34,484 nt of DNA from Burkholderiales bacterium (GTDB lineage: Bacteria > Pseudomonadota > Gammaproteobacteria > Burkholderiales > Burkholderiaceae_C). A program made the translations under genes and the position numbers. The notes under the pieces are model-generated. The model saw nothing but the letters and a program-made list of their open reading frames with translations, had not been told where the DNA came from and searched no databases. Shown here piece by piece: positions 25,656-32,256 of this stretch (its first letter is position 1; every line of letters begins with the position of its first letter). The stretch spans positions 1 to 34,484 of the forward strand of contig RXJQ01000083.1 in NCBI GenBank assembly GCA_003963115.1, written 5' to 3'.

Positions 25656-27266
25656 CTACCCCTTGATCAAGGCTTGCCAGCTCAACCCAAACTTTGCGAG
25701 GTACTTTCGCAACCTATCGGCATCGTTCACAGCAGAACGTTGCTCGCGGGATCGGTCAAACAACTGTCGCCCGGCATCGGACAGACTTTTCGCCGTCAAG
25801 CACACACCCACCACAGACTGAAGTTGCAGCCTATCAAACAGGTCTATGTTCGCGAGGGCTTTGGGTTGGATCCATAGGCTGAGATCCACTGTGCCGCTCA
25901 TAGCGTCATGGCGTTGATCAGCACGTTGCCACATCCATCGCAGCCGCTGTAACTCTGCCTCCACCAGCTCGGCATTGATGCGGCCGCCCTCCGCCAACGT
26001 CGCCATGCGCGTGACACTTGCGGTGAGGTCTCGGAAGTTGCCAAGCCAAGCCGCTTCAGCCGATTGTGCAAATCGCATGTACAGGGATTTCGCTTCAACA
26101 TTGAAGCGAACGGCGCGCCCGAGTTCTGCACCACTCTTGGCCAGCAAGTGATCCAGGTTGGGCTCGATGTCTTCGGTGCGCTGGGACAAACCAGGCAGTT
26201 CGTATGACCAGATGTTCACCCGTGCATACAAGTCTTCGCGAAAGCGCCCCGCTGCCACGTCCAGGCGCAGATCCCGGTTGGTGCCTGCAATCAACTGGAA
26301 GTCGCTTGATGCTTCCTTGTCGCTGCCTACCGGATAAAAGCGCTTCTCCTCAATGGCTTTGAGCAGCATGGCCTGCTCATCCAGCCCAAGTTCACCGATT
26401 TCATCCAGGAACAGCACGCCCTCATGCGCCGTGCGAAGTAACCCCGGACGGTCAATAACCGCGCCCGTGAAGGCTCCTTTCTTGTGCCCGAATAGCGTGG
26501 AAGCCGCACCATCCCCCTGCAAGGTGGCGCAGTTCACTTCCACGAACGGACCTTTGACTTGATGGCGCGCCTTCTTCAGCTCGAACATGCGTCGGGCTAA
26601 ATGCGATTTACCCGCGCCCGTGGGGCCCGTTAACAAGATGGGCGCCGTGGAGCGAACAGCCACACGCTCGATCTCGTCGATCAGCGCATTGAATCGCTTG
26701 TTTCGGGTGGCTATACCGCTTTTGAGAAAGGTTTGCGCATCGCGATGCTCCTGCTCGAAGCGCTGCGCCAGGATGTCATAGCGCGAAAGATCAAGATCGA
26801 TCAGCGTGTAGGTGCCTGGGTTTTCATGCGTCTGCTTTCGAGGTGGTGACGTTTGCAACAACACGCCAGGAATGAACCCCGCCTCCACCAGCAAGAACAT
26901 GCAGATCTGCGCCACATGGGTACCTGTCGTGATGTGCGCCCAATACTGTTCACGCTCCGGCTTGAAGGGATAGGCCTTCACCCAGTCATACAAAGCCGCG
27001 TACACCTCGCCAAAGTCCCACGGGTCTGCAAGCGCCATCTCGATCAACCGAACATCGGTATCGGGCGATACGGAGACGATGTCCTCCTTCACACGCTCCG
27101 CCAAGCGGATGTGTTGTGGCGAGTGGAGTAACTCCACCCGATGGATCAAAGTGTCTTCGTGCTGAGCCAGCGAGACAGTAGGCCGCCACTTCTCCCAGCG
27201 CCCCGCACCTTGGCCCGCATCCAGTTGCGACCCCAGAAAACCGATGACGACCTTCTTTTTGACCAT
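25656..27266 (-). CDS. rtcR: RtcR, sigma-54 activator of the RNA-repair operon
   Basis: A 536-aa enhancer-binding protein. Residues 1-180 form the CARF-type sensor domain (VVIGFLGSQLD at the start, HITTGTHVAQI at 111-121). In Salmonella RtcR this domain senses tRNA fragments ending in 2',3'-cyclic phosphate. The AAA+ domain has Walker A GPTGAGKS (214-221), the sigma-54-contacting GAFTGA loop (264-269) and Walker B LFLDE (285-289). The C-terminus (SLSDAGRQLFDRSREQ and on) is the DNA-binding helix-turn-helix. It is divergent from rtcB across a 207-bp AT-rich region. Confidence 0.95.
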   Translation of the reverse strand: MVKKKVVIGFLGSQLDAGQGAGRWEKWRPTVSLAQHEDTLIHRVELLHSPQHIRLAERVKEDIVSVSPDTDVRLIEMALADPWDFGEVYAALYDWVKAYPFKPEREQYWAHITTGTHVAQICMFLLVEAGFIPGVLLQTSPPRKQTHENPGTYTLIDLDLSRYDILAQRFEQEHRDAQTFLKSGIATRNKRFNALIDEIERVAVRSTAPILLTGPTGAGKSHLARRMFELKKARHQVKGPFVEVNCATLQGDGAASTLFGHKKGAFTGAVIDRPGLLRTAHEGVLFLDEIGELGLDEQAMLLKAIEEKRFYPVGSDKEASSDFQLIAGTNRDLRLDVAAGRFREDLYARVNIWSYELPGLSQRTEDIEPNLDHLLAKSGAELGRAVRFNVEAKSLYMRFAQSAEAAWLGNFRDLTASVTRMATLAEGGRINAELVEAELQRLRWMWQRADQRHDAMSGTVDLSLWIQPKALANIDLFDRLQLQSVVGVCLTAKSLSDAGRQLFDRSREQRSAVNDADRLRKYLAKFGLSWQALIKG

Positions 27267-27272
27267 GCCAAT

Positions 27273-27292
27273 TTGGATAAATGTTTATCTAA
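27273..27292. promoter_or_regulatory. 20-bp near-palindrome, candidate RtcR enhancer site
   Basis: TTGGATAAATGTTTATCTAA reads TTnGATAAAnnTTTATCnAA on both strands. It lies 6 bp before the rtcR start and about 120 bp before the sigma-54 -24 box of rtcB, a normal distance for an upstream activator site. It could also allow RtcR to control its own gene. Confidence 0.6.
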
Positions 27293-27408
27293 TATTCTAA
27301 GTATGAAAGCATGCAGACTGAAGAAAATGCTCACCAACATCAGCACATTTCAAAAAATATCCATTTAAATCAAAGAGATAGAAGAAATACCAAGCGCGCG
27401 AACACGAG

Positions 27409-27424
27409 TTGGCACACCCATTGC
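27409..27424 (+). promoter_or_regulatory. Sigma-54 promoter of rtcB
   Basis: TTGGCACACCCATTGC fits the sigma-54 consensus closely, with GG at 27411-27412 and GC at 27423-27424 separated by exactly 10 bases. Transcription should start about 12 bases later, near 27436, giving a leader of about 40 nt before the rtcB ATG. The match with the neighbouring RtcR activator is what the family predicts. Confidence 0.93.
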
Positions 27425-27473
27425 GGTATAGAAGGCACACAAGGAAATCCATTGATCAGAAGGTGAGAACACC

Positions 27474-28691
27474 ATGAACTACAACGTTGAACAACAAGAA
27501 GGCGCGGTGCCCATCAAGATGTGGACAAAGGGCGTGCCCGTGGAGGACGAAGCGCGCAAGCAACTGAGCAATGCGGCTCGTCTGCCTATCGTTTTCAAGC
27601 ACATCGCTGCCATGCCGGACGTGCACCTGGGTATCGGCGCCACCGTCGGGTCTGTGATCCCGACCATCAAGGCCATCATCCCCGCCGCAGTGGGCGTGGA
27701 CATTGGCTGCGGGATGATGGCGTGCAAGACCACGCTACGTGCTGAAGACCTGCCTGACAACCTGGGACCGCTGCGTGCTGCGATCGAAAAAGCCGTGCCT
27801 CATGGCATGACACCGCACCGCCGTGGCCGTGACGAAGGCAGCTGGGAGAACCCGCCAAGCCTGGTGGATCAAGCCTGGGCCACGCTGGTGGATGACTTTG
27901 AGGCCATCTGTGAGAAGTACCCTCGCCTGCGCAACACCAACAACCGCAAGCACCTGGGAACGCTGGGTACCGGTAACCACTTCATCGAGGTCTGCCTGGA
28001 CGAAGACGGCGCCGTGTGGTTCATGCTGCACTCCGGTTCACGCGGCGTGGGGAACGCCATCGGGACGCACTTCATCGAGCTGGCCAAGAAGGATGCCGAA
28101 CAGCACCAGCGCAACCTGCCCGACAAGGACCTGGCTTACTTCGAAGAAGGGGCTCAGTACTTTGGCGACTATGTGCGCGGTGTGAGCTGGGCCCAGAAGT
28201 TTGCGCGACTGAACCGCGAGGTGATGATGAAGAACCTCATTGAAACAGTACGCAAGGTGATCCCCAAGCCATTCGAGTCACATCTGGAAGCGGTGAACTG
28301 CCACCACAACTATGTGCAAAAGGAACATCACTTCGGTGAAGACGTCTTCGTGACCCGCAAGGGTGCGGTAAGCGCCAAGAAGGGCGAGCTGGGCATCATC
28401 CCGGGCAGCATGGGTGCGCGCAGCTACATTGTGCGCGGCCTGGGTAACCCGGAAAGCTTCGAAAGCTGCAGCCACGGCGCAGGCCGTGTGATGAGCCGCA
28501 CCAAGGCCAAGAAGATGTTCACGGTGGACGATCAGATCAAGGCAACCGAAGGCGTGGAATGCCGCAAGGACGAAGCCGTGATCGACGAGATCCCGATGGC
28601 CTACAAGGACATTGATGCCGTGATGGAGGCGCAGAAGGACCTGGTGGAGGTGGTTTACACCCTCAAGCAGGTACTGTGCGTGAAGGGATAG
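27474..28691 (+). CDS. rtcB: RtcB, RNA 3'-phosphate/5'-OH ligase
   Basis: A 405-aa GTP- and Mn-dependent ligase that joins RNA ends left by cleavage, such as cut tRNAs. Metal and catalytic residues are visible: Asp76 and Cys79 in VGVDIGCGM, the histidines in GTGNHFIEVC and MLHSGSRGVGN, and the guanylylated His334 in SHGAGRVMSR. The length matches the E. coli enzyme. The ribosome-binding site AAGGTGAG precedes the ATG. First gene of the sigma-54 operon; a 6-bp hairpin (GCCCTG ACAA CAGGGC) separates it from the next gene. Confidence 0.96.
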   Translation: MNYNVEQQEGAVPIKMWTKGVPVEDEARKQLSNAARLPIVFKHIAAMPDVHLGIGATVGSVIPTIKAIIPAAVGVDIGCGMMACKTTLRAEDLPDNLGPLRAAIEKAVPHGMTPHRRGRDEGSWENPPSLVDQAWATLVDDFEAICEKYPRLRNTNNRKHLGTLGTGNHFIEVCLDEDGAVWFMLHSGSRGVGNAIGTHFIELAKKDAEQHQRNLPDKDLAYFEEGAQYFGDYVRGVSWAQKFARLNREVMMKNLIETVRKVIPKPFESHLEAVNCHHNYVQKEHHFGEDVFVTRKGAVSAKKGELGIIPGSMGARSYIVRGLGNPESFESCSHGAGRVMSRTKAKKMFTVDDQIKATEGVECRKDEAVIDEIPMAYKDIDAVMEAQKDLVEVVYTLKQVLCVKG

Positions 28692-28739
28692 ACGTCCTCT
28701 GCAACAGGCCCTGACAACAGGGCTGCTCAGGGAGAAACC

Positions 28740-29576
28740 ATGAACAACACACGACATGAAAAACTGCTGAGCGCCCACCCTGTGGACGATGCCGTCCGGG
28801 CACAAATCATGGAAAGCCTGCAAGCATTGGAGCGCCAGCATGAAGTGAAGGTGCTCTTCGCCTGCGAATCTGGCAGTCGCGGCTGGGGCTTTGCCTCGCC
28901 AGACAGCGACTACGACGTACGCTTCATCTATGTGAACCGAGCGGCGTGGTATCTCTCGGTGGAGCCGCGCCGCGACGTGATCGAGTTGCCCATCAGCGGT
29001 GACCTGGACGTCAACGGCTGGGATCTGCGCAAAGCCCTGCAATTGCTCAAGCGATCCAATCCAACCTTGCTGGAGTGGCTGCGCTCGCCCATCGTGTACA
29101 TGGAAGACATGGCGATCATGACCCCCTTTCGGGGTTTGGCGGAGACTGGCTTCTCATCGCTTCGTGGCTATCACCACTATGTATCGATGGCCAAGAAGAA
29201 CTTTCGGGAGCATCTCAAAGGGGATGTGGTTCGCTACAAGAAGTACCTGTATGTGTTGCGCCCATTGCTGGCTGCACGCTGGATCCGTGAGGGCAAGGGT
29301 GTACCACCCATGCGCTTTGCGGAACTTGCGCAAGCCACCCTGCAGGACGACACCCTTCTTGACGAGCTCAATCGTTTGCTTGAAGTGAAGATGCGTGCTG
29401 GAGAAGCAGCAACCAGCCCCAGATGGCCGGCGATACACGCCTTCATCGAGAGCGAATTGCAGTTGGCCTTGGCACACAAGGCAGAACACGATCCACGACC
29501 AGACACCTCTGGCCTCGATGCCTTTTTGTTTGACGTGGTGACCAGTATGGAGAACAAGAAAAATGAACGTGATTGA
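28740..29576 (+). CDS. RlaP-type nucleotidyltransferase of RNA repair operon
   Basis: A 278-aa member of the DNA polymerase beta-like nucleotidyltransferases that travel with RNA-repair genes (RlaP/YcgL group). The active-site signature GSRGWGFASPDSDYDVRF is at residues 45-62, with metal-binding Asp57 and Asp59 and a third acidic residue expected near ELPISGDLDVNGWD. The C-terminal part is helical and basic. Its RNA substrate is not established; an end-modifying or nucleotide-adding role is inferred. It has AGGGAG before the ATG and overlaps rtcA by 14 bp, so it is in the same operon. Confidence 0.88.
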   Translation: MNNTRHEKLLSAHPVDDAVRAQIMESLQALERQHEVKVLFACESGSRGWGFASPDSDYDVRFIYVNRAAWYLSVEPRRDVIELPISGDLDVNGWDLRKALQLLKRSNPTLLEWLRSPIVYMEDMAIMTPFRGLAETGFSSLRGYHHYVSMAKKNFREHLKGDVVRYKKYLYVLRPLLAARWIREGKGVPPMRFAELAQATLQDDTLLDELNRLLEVKMRAGEAATSPRWPAIHAFIESELQLALAHKAEHDPRPDTSGLDAFLFDVVTSMENKKNERD

Positions 29577-30621
29577 AATCGATGGTTCGCAAGGTGAAGG
29601 CGGAGGCCAGATCCTTCGCACCGCATTGTCATTGGCCATGTGCACAGGCAAGCCGGTGCAAATCAACCAGATTCGCGCCAAGCGCCCAAAACCGGGCTTG
29701 ATGCGCCAGCACCTCGTGTGCGCACAGGCGGCACAGGCCATTTCCAGTGCCACTGTCGACGGCGCTGAACTGGGCTCGACCGCCTTGCGGTTTGTGCCTG
29801 GCGCCGTGCAGGCAGGTGACTACAGCTTTGCCATTGGCACAGCAGGCAGCTGCATGCTGGTGGTTCAAACAGTTTTGCCTGCCTTGATGCAAGCCAAGGC
29901 GCCCAGCACGCTGAAGCTGTCAGGCGGAACACACAACCCGATGGCGCCAACCTGGCACTTCATCGAGCGCGCCTTTGCGCCCTTGCTGGCACGCATGGGC
30001 GTAGCGCTGGAGGGCAAGCTCGTGCGTCATGGCTTCTATCCAGCGGGCGGAGGCGAGGTCGAGCTTTGCATCAAGCCAGCATCTGAAGGCTTAGTCCCCT
30101 TCAGCCTGCTGGAGCGCGGTACGCACAAAGCTGCCTTTGGTGAATGCCTTGTGCCTGGCTTGGCGCGCCGCATTGCCGATCGCGAGCTGGAGGCTTTGGG
30201 CCGCGCATTGGATTGGACGGCAGAGCAGTTGAGCGTCATACCGTCCCGCCAGAATGAGGGCCCAGGCAATGCGCTCATGGCCACACTGACGCATGAGCAC
30301 GTTACCGAGGTGTTCACCAGCTTTGGCGAGAAGGAGGTCACCTCGGAGAAAGTGGCCAGACTTTTGGCCAAAGAGGTATCCGCCTATATGGAGAGCAAAG
30401 CCCCGGTCGGGCCTCACCTGGCTGATCAACTGGCGCTGCCGATGGCACTTGCTGTACAAGCAAGCGCAAAGGCGGGTGCCTACGCTGCCAGCGAGATGAC
30501 GGAGCACACGTGGACCAACCTGGATGTGATCCGTCGCTTCTTGCCGGTGAAGATCAACGTCAGTGAACAGCCAGACAGGCAAGCAGGATGGCTGGTCAGT
30601 TTTGAGCCAGCAGATTCTTGA
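29563..30621 (+). CDS. rtcA: RtcA, RNA 3'-terminal phosphate cyclase
   Basis: A 352-aa ATP-dependent enzyme that turns RNA 3'-phosphates into 2',3'-cyclic phosphates. The opening GSQGEGGGQILRTALSLAM is the family signature. The adenylylated His285 lies in PVGPHLADQLALPMALA. Two further Gly-rich turns (GTAGSCMLVVQTVLPALM, YPAGGGEVEL) match. It overlaps the nucleotidyltransferase gene by 14 bp. Its 3' end overlaps the convergent XRE-like gene by 26 bp, so strong expression of either may interfere with the other. Confidence 0.96.
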   Translation: MNVIEIDGSQGEGGGQILRTALSLAMCTGKPVQINQIRAKRPKPGLMRQHLVCAQAAQAISSATVDGAELGSTALRFVPGAVQAGDYSFAIGTAGSCMLVVQTVLPALMQAKAPSTLKLSGGTHNPMAPTWHFIERAFAPLLARMGVALEGKLVRHGFYPAGGGEVELCIKPASEGLVPFSLLERGTHKAAFGECLVPGLARRIADRELEALGRALDWTAEQLSVIPSRQNEGPGNALMATLTHEHVTEVFTSFGEKEVTSEKVARLLAKEVSAYMESKAPVGPHLADQLALPMALAVQASAKAGAYAASEMTEHTWTNLDVIRRFLPVKINVSEQPDRQAGWLVSFEPADS

Positions 30622-30964
30622 GGTGGTCTTTGAGCGCCTTGCGCCCGGCCGCATTGGTAGAGCGCCAGGCCTGAAGGGCCAGAGACAGGAACTGCTGCTC
30701 GGCTGGCGTCATGCTGGCCGCCTCTCGCTCTTCATCGAGCCATCCTGACGGCTTGCCGCAGTGCTGCTCGAGCTGTCTGGCCATCTTGTCCCCTATAGGG
30801 CGAGATGATTTGATTTGACTCCACATGCTGGGCGAGATTTCGACATGGCGTGCAAAGGACTGTTCCAGACCCTTGGGTGAAACGCCCTTGGCCAGCGCCT
30901 CTTCAGCAAAGAGCTGAAATAGCGTGAGCGCATTGCGTCGTCGATTGATGGTGATGTTGCTCAA
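30596..30964 (-). CDS. XRE/Cro-like helix-turn-helix regulator
   Basis: A repressor-type protein of about 122 aa. The region GLEQSFARHVEISPSMWSQI followed by KSSRPIGDKMARQLEQHCGKPSGWLDE looks like the HTH and the GWLD tail of phage-type XRE regulators. A C-terminal helix pair (LSLALQAWRS, GRKALKDHLKNLL) may dimerise. There is no ATG; the TTG at 30964 (LSNITINRRR) is my choice, with TTG at 30979 and 31018 as alternatives. The longest form would overlap the operator at 31014. It is divergent from the tRNA-array promoter and probably controls it and itself. Confidence 0.75.
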   Translation of the reverse strand: MSNITINRRRNALTLFQLFAEEALAKGVSPKGLEQSFARHVEISPSMWSQIKSSRPIGDKMARQLEQHCGKPSGWLDEEREAASMTPAEQQFLSLALQAWRSTNAAGRKALKDHLKNLLAQN

Positions 30965-31013
30965 GGTCGTGAATGGCAAGCTACATGTTTGAGTGGAATT
31001 TTCGCAGATCAAC

Positions 31014-31052
31014 GTCAACAGTGTTGACAGAAAGGTAAAGAGTCTTTACTAT
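31014..31052 (+). promoter_or_regulatory. Sigma-70 promoter with two 15-bp operators before the tRNA array
   Basis: TTGACA (31024-31029) and TACTAT (31047-31052) are spaced by 17 bp. Two perfect 7-1-7 palindromes overlay them: GTCAACAGTGTTGAC (31014-31028) covers the -35 box and GTAAAGAGTCTTTAC (31035-31049) covers the -10 box. Their centres are 21 bp apart, two helical turns, as expected for co-operative repressor binding. The adjacent XRE-like protein is the obvious candidate. The start should fall near 31059. Confidence 0.85.
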
Positions 31053-31141
31053 TTTGAAGTTGTCGAGCACACAGTGCAATGATGTTGTCTGCTTGATCAT
31101 TCATCAACTTTCATCCCGATTCGAATTTACAAGGAACCATC

Positions 31142-31351
31142 GTGCAAGCTCATCTCATCAACCGCAACAGCCGACCCTATGTGGGCCGTTTGTCTGCGGC
31201 TGGGCAAATGGGTTCACAAATGGGCTTGGGCACATGCCATTCGGATCGAATGTTTGCTACCGCCATCAATACCTCCGTTGAACTGCCAAGACAAGCGGTC
31301 CAGCATGAGGATCGACGCGAACCGGGTAAAGGAGTTGTGGATACGCGCTGA
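31142..31351 (+). CDS. Putative leader ORF, 69 codons, with run of array-matched codons
   Basis: A GTG start with AAGGA at 31131-31135, six bases upstream. The product has no recognised family. Its last 16 residues, QHEDRREPGKGVVDTR, contain His, Glu, Asp, Arg, Pro and Thr, exactly the six amino acids of the tRNA genes downstream. The codons used (CAT, GAG, GAT, CGA, CGC, GAA, CCG, ACG) are readable by those anticodons. The stop TGA lies in the loop of a hairpin and 30 bp before the terminator. This looks like an attenuator leader peptide; an ordinary small protein or a chance frame cannot be excluded. Confidence 0.5.
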   Translation: MQAHLINRNSRPYVGRLSAAGQMGSQMGLGTCHSDRMFATAINTSVELPRQAVQHEDRREPGKGVVDTR

Positions 31352-31391
31352 TGCGTATCGACGATCTCCACTCTGATACAGAGGCCCGGTT
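31320..31391 (+). promoter_or_regulatory. Alternative RNA pairing upstream of the terminator (possible attenuator)
   Basis: GCGAACCGGG occurs at 31317-31326, inside the leader control codons, and again at 31397-31406 as the 3' arm of the terminator. The first copy can therefore pair with CCCGGTT (31385-31391) and keep the terminator from forming. Between them GATACGC (31340-31346) pairs with GCGTATC (31353-31359), and GATAC at 31375-31379 offers that strand another partner. Competing folds over a leader ORF are the hallmark of attenuation. Confidence 0.5.
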
Positions 31392-31413
31392 TCCAAGCGA
31401 ACCGGGCCTTTTT
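31382..31413 (+). terminator. Intrinsic terminator ahead of the tRNA array
   Basis: A perfect 10-bp stem, AGGCCCGGTT (31382-31391) with AACCGGGCCT (31400-31409), an 8-nt loop and a run of five T's. It lies between the promoter at 31024-31052 and the first tRNA at 31594, so array transcripts from that promoter must read through it. Confidence 0.9.
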
Positions 31414-31593
31414 GTTTTTAGTCCTTTTTACCAACCACTTCGGGTGTGTCCTCGCACTCCGAGCCTATGCATGGCGCAGGTGACGCCGGCAACGGATGTG
31501 CCGGATCTGGACGCGGATCCGGTGCAGCGAGCCACCAGCCGCGGTCTAGTGATGAGCGGTCTCGCGCAAGGGCACAGCCGAAGTGGAAATTCA
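31414..31593. other. Spacer between terminator and first tRNA
   Basis: GC-rich with two small hairpins: CCGGC/GCCGG near 31480 and CCGGATC/GATCCGG near 31500. No second promoter with good boxes was found, so the array probably depends on read-through. No gene is evident. Confidence 0.4.
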
Positions 31594-31669
31594 GCCTCGT
31601 TAACTCAGCGGTCAGAGTGCCGGCCTGTCTAGTCGGAAGCCGCGGGTTCGATCCCCGTACGAGGCGCCA
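31594..31669 (+). tRNA. tRNA-Asp (GTC), non-consensus position 37
   Basis: A full cloverleaf of 76 nt. The acceptor GCCTCGT/ACGAGGC is perfect, the D stem is ACTC/GAGT, and the anticodon stem CCGGC/GTCGG has one G-T pair. The loop CTGTCTA gives anticodon GTC. The T arm is GCGGG TTCGATC CCCGT, with G73 and an encoded CCA. Position 37 is T, whereas a purine is almost universal there. First gene of the array. Confidence 0.92.
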
Positions 31670-31678
31670 AGGAAGTAA

Positions 31679-31755
31679 ACCTCCTTAGCTCAGTGGATCA
31701 GAGCGCTGGCTTACGAAGCCAGAGGTCGCACGTTCAAGTCGTGCAGGAGGTGCCA
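31679..31755 (+). tRNA. tRNA-Arg (ACG)
   Basis: 77 nt. Acceptor ACCTCCT/AGGAGGT perfect, D stem GCTC/GAGC, anticodon stem CTGGC/GCCAG, loop TTACGAA with anticodon ACG (read as ICG after editing). T arm GCACG TTCAAGT CGTGC, G73, CCA encoded. The D loop carries the A20 used by arginyl-tRNA synthetase. Ten bases separate it from the Asp gene. Confidence 0.93.
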
Positions 31756-31766
31756 GTTAACCAGAA

Positions 31767-31842
31767 CTCGGTGTAGCGCAGCTGGTAGCGCGGGTGCTTT
31801 GGGAGCATCAGGTCGGCGGTTCGATCCCGTCCACCGAGACCA
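31767..31842 (+). tRNA. tRNA-Pro (TGG)
   Basis: 76 nt. Acceptor CTCGGTG/CACCGAG, D stem GCGC/GCGC, anticodon stem GGTGC/GCATC with one G-T pair, loop TTTGGGA with anticodon TGG. T arm GGCGG TTCGATC CCGTC contains one weak pair. A73 and CCA are present, as usual for proline tRNAs, and C1-G72 is kept. Confidence 0.92.
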
Positions 31843-31866
31843 TTTCAACGCTCAGTGCGCTTGGGT

Positions 31867-31941
31867 GTGGCCGTAGCTCAATGGCAGAGCCTCGGTTTGT
31901 GATTCCGATGGTGCCGGTTCGACTCCGGCCGGTCACCCCCA
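31867..31941 (+). tRNA. tRNA-His (GTG), lacking G-1
   Basis: Acceptor GTGGCCG/CGGTCAC with one G-T pair, D stem GCTC/GAGC, loop TTGTGAT with anticodon GTG, T arm GCCGG TTCGACT CCGGC. The base before G1 is T (31866), not the G-1 that histidyl-tRNA synthetase needs and that bacteria normally encode. The 3' end is CCCCA, one C more than C73-CCA. A T-T mismatch closes the anticodon stem (31-39). It may be poorly charged. Confidence 0.85.
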
Positions 31942-31977
31942 AGCGCATTGGGTAATCCATATCGCTGTCATCGCGAT

Positions 31978-32054
31978 GTCTCGTTCGTCTAGTTGGCCTA
32001 GGACACGACGCTTTCAATGTCGGAACACGGGTTCGAATCCCGTACGAGACACCA
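31978..32054 (+). tRNA. tRNA-Glu (TTC)
   Basis: 77 nt. Acceptor GTCTCGT/ACGAGAC perfect. TCGTCTAG and CCTAGGACAC in the D arm are typical glutamate tRNA sequence. Anticodon stem CGACG/TGTCG, loop CTTTCAA with anticodon TTC, T arm ACGGG TTCGAAT CCCGT, CCA encoded. The discriminator is A where many bacterial tRNA-Glu genes have G. Confidence 0.93.
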
Positions 32055-32076
32055 TTCACTCGCAAGGGAGCTTGTC

Positions 32077-32229
32077 ATGCGAACACCCAAACGGGGTACC
32101 TCCAAGCCAAGGAGCCCACTCGTCGCCCCTGCCATGCAACGCAAGGCAGGCAGTCATCAACCCAATAGCAAGCAAGAGCGGCAACGCGTCAAACGTGAGC
32201 TGCGCCGATCCACCGACAACATGCACTGA
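32077..32229 (+). CDS. Small basic protein, 50 aa
   Basis: It begins MRTPKRGTSKPRSPLVAPAM and continues with a QRKAGSH motif, then many Arg/Lys/Gln residues. GGGAG (32066-32070) lies six bases before the ATG. It sits between tRNA-Glu and the HNH gene, 27 bp before the latter. The strong positive charge suggests RNA or DNA binding. No family is assigned; the RKAGSH core looks like that of short proteins of unknown function, which I cannot confirm. Confidence 0.6.
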   Translation: MRTPKRGTSKPRSPLVAPAMQRKAGSHQPNSKQERQRVKRELRRSTDNMH

Positions 32230-32256
32230 CACCTGCCCATGAAAGGAGGGCTTCCC

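Noticed and set aside
28278..29042. 254-aa minus-strand frame over rtcB and the nucleotidyltransferase
   Set aside because: It spans two well-supported + genes and has shadow composition.
31214..31231. Possible second sigma-54 promoter before the tRNA array (GGGCACATGCCATTC)
   Set aside because: The -12 GC is absent at the required 10-base spacing from GG.
31446..31688. 80-aa + frame crossing into tRNA-Asp
   Set aside because: It overlaps the tRNA gene and has no convincing start signal.
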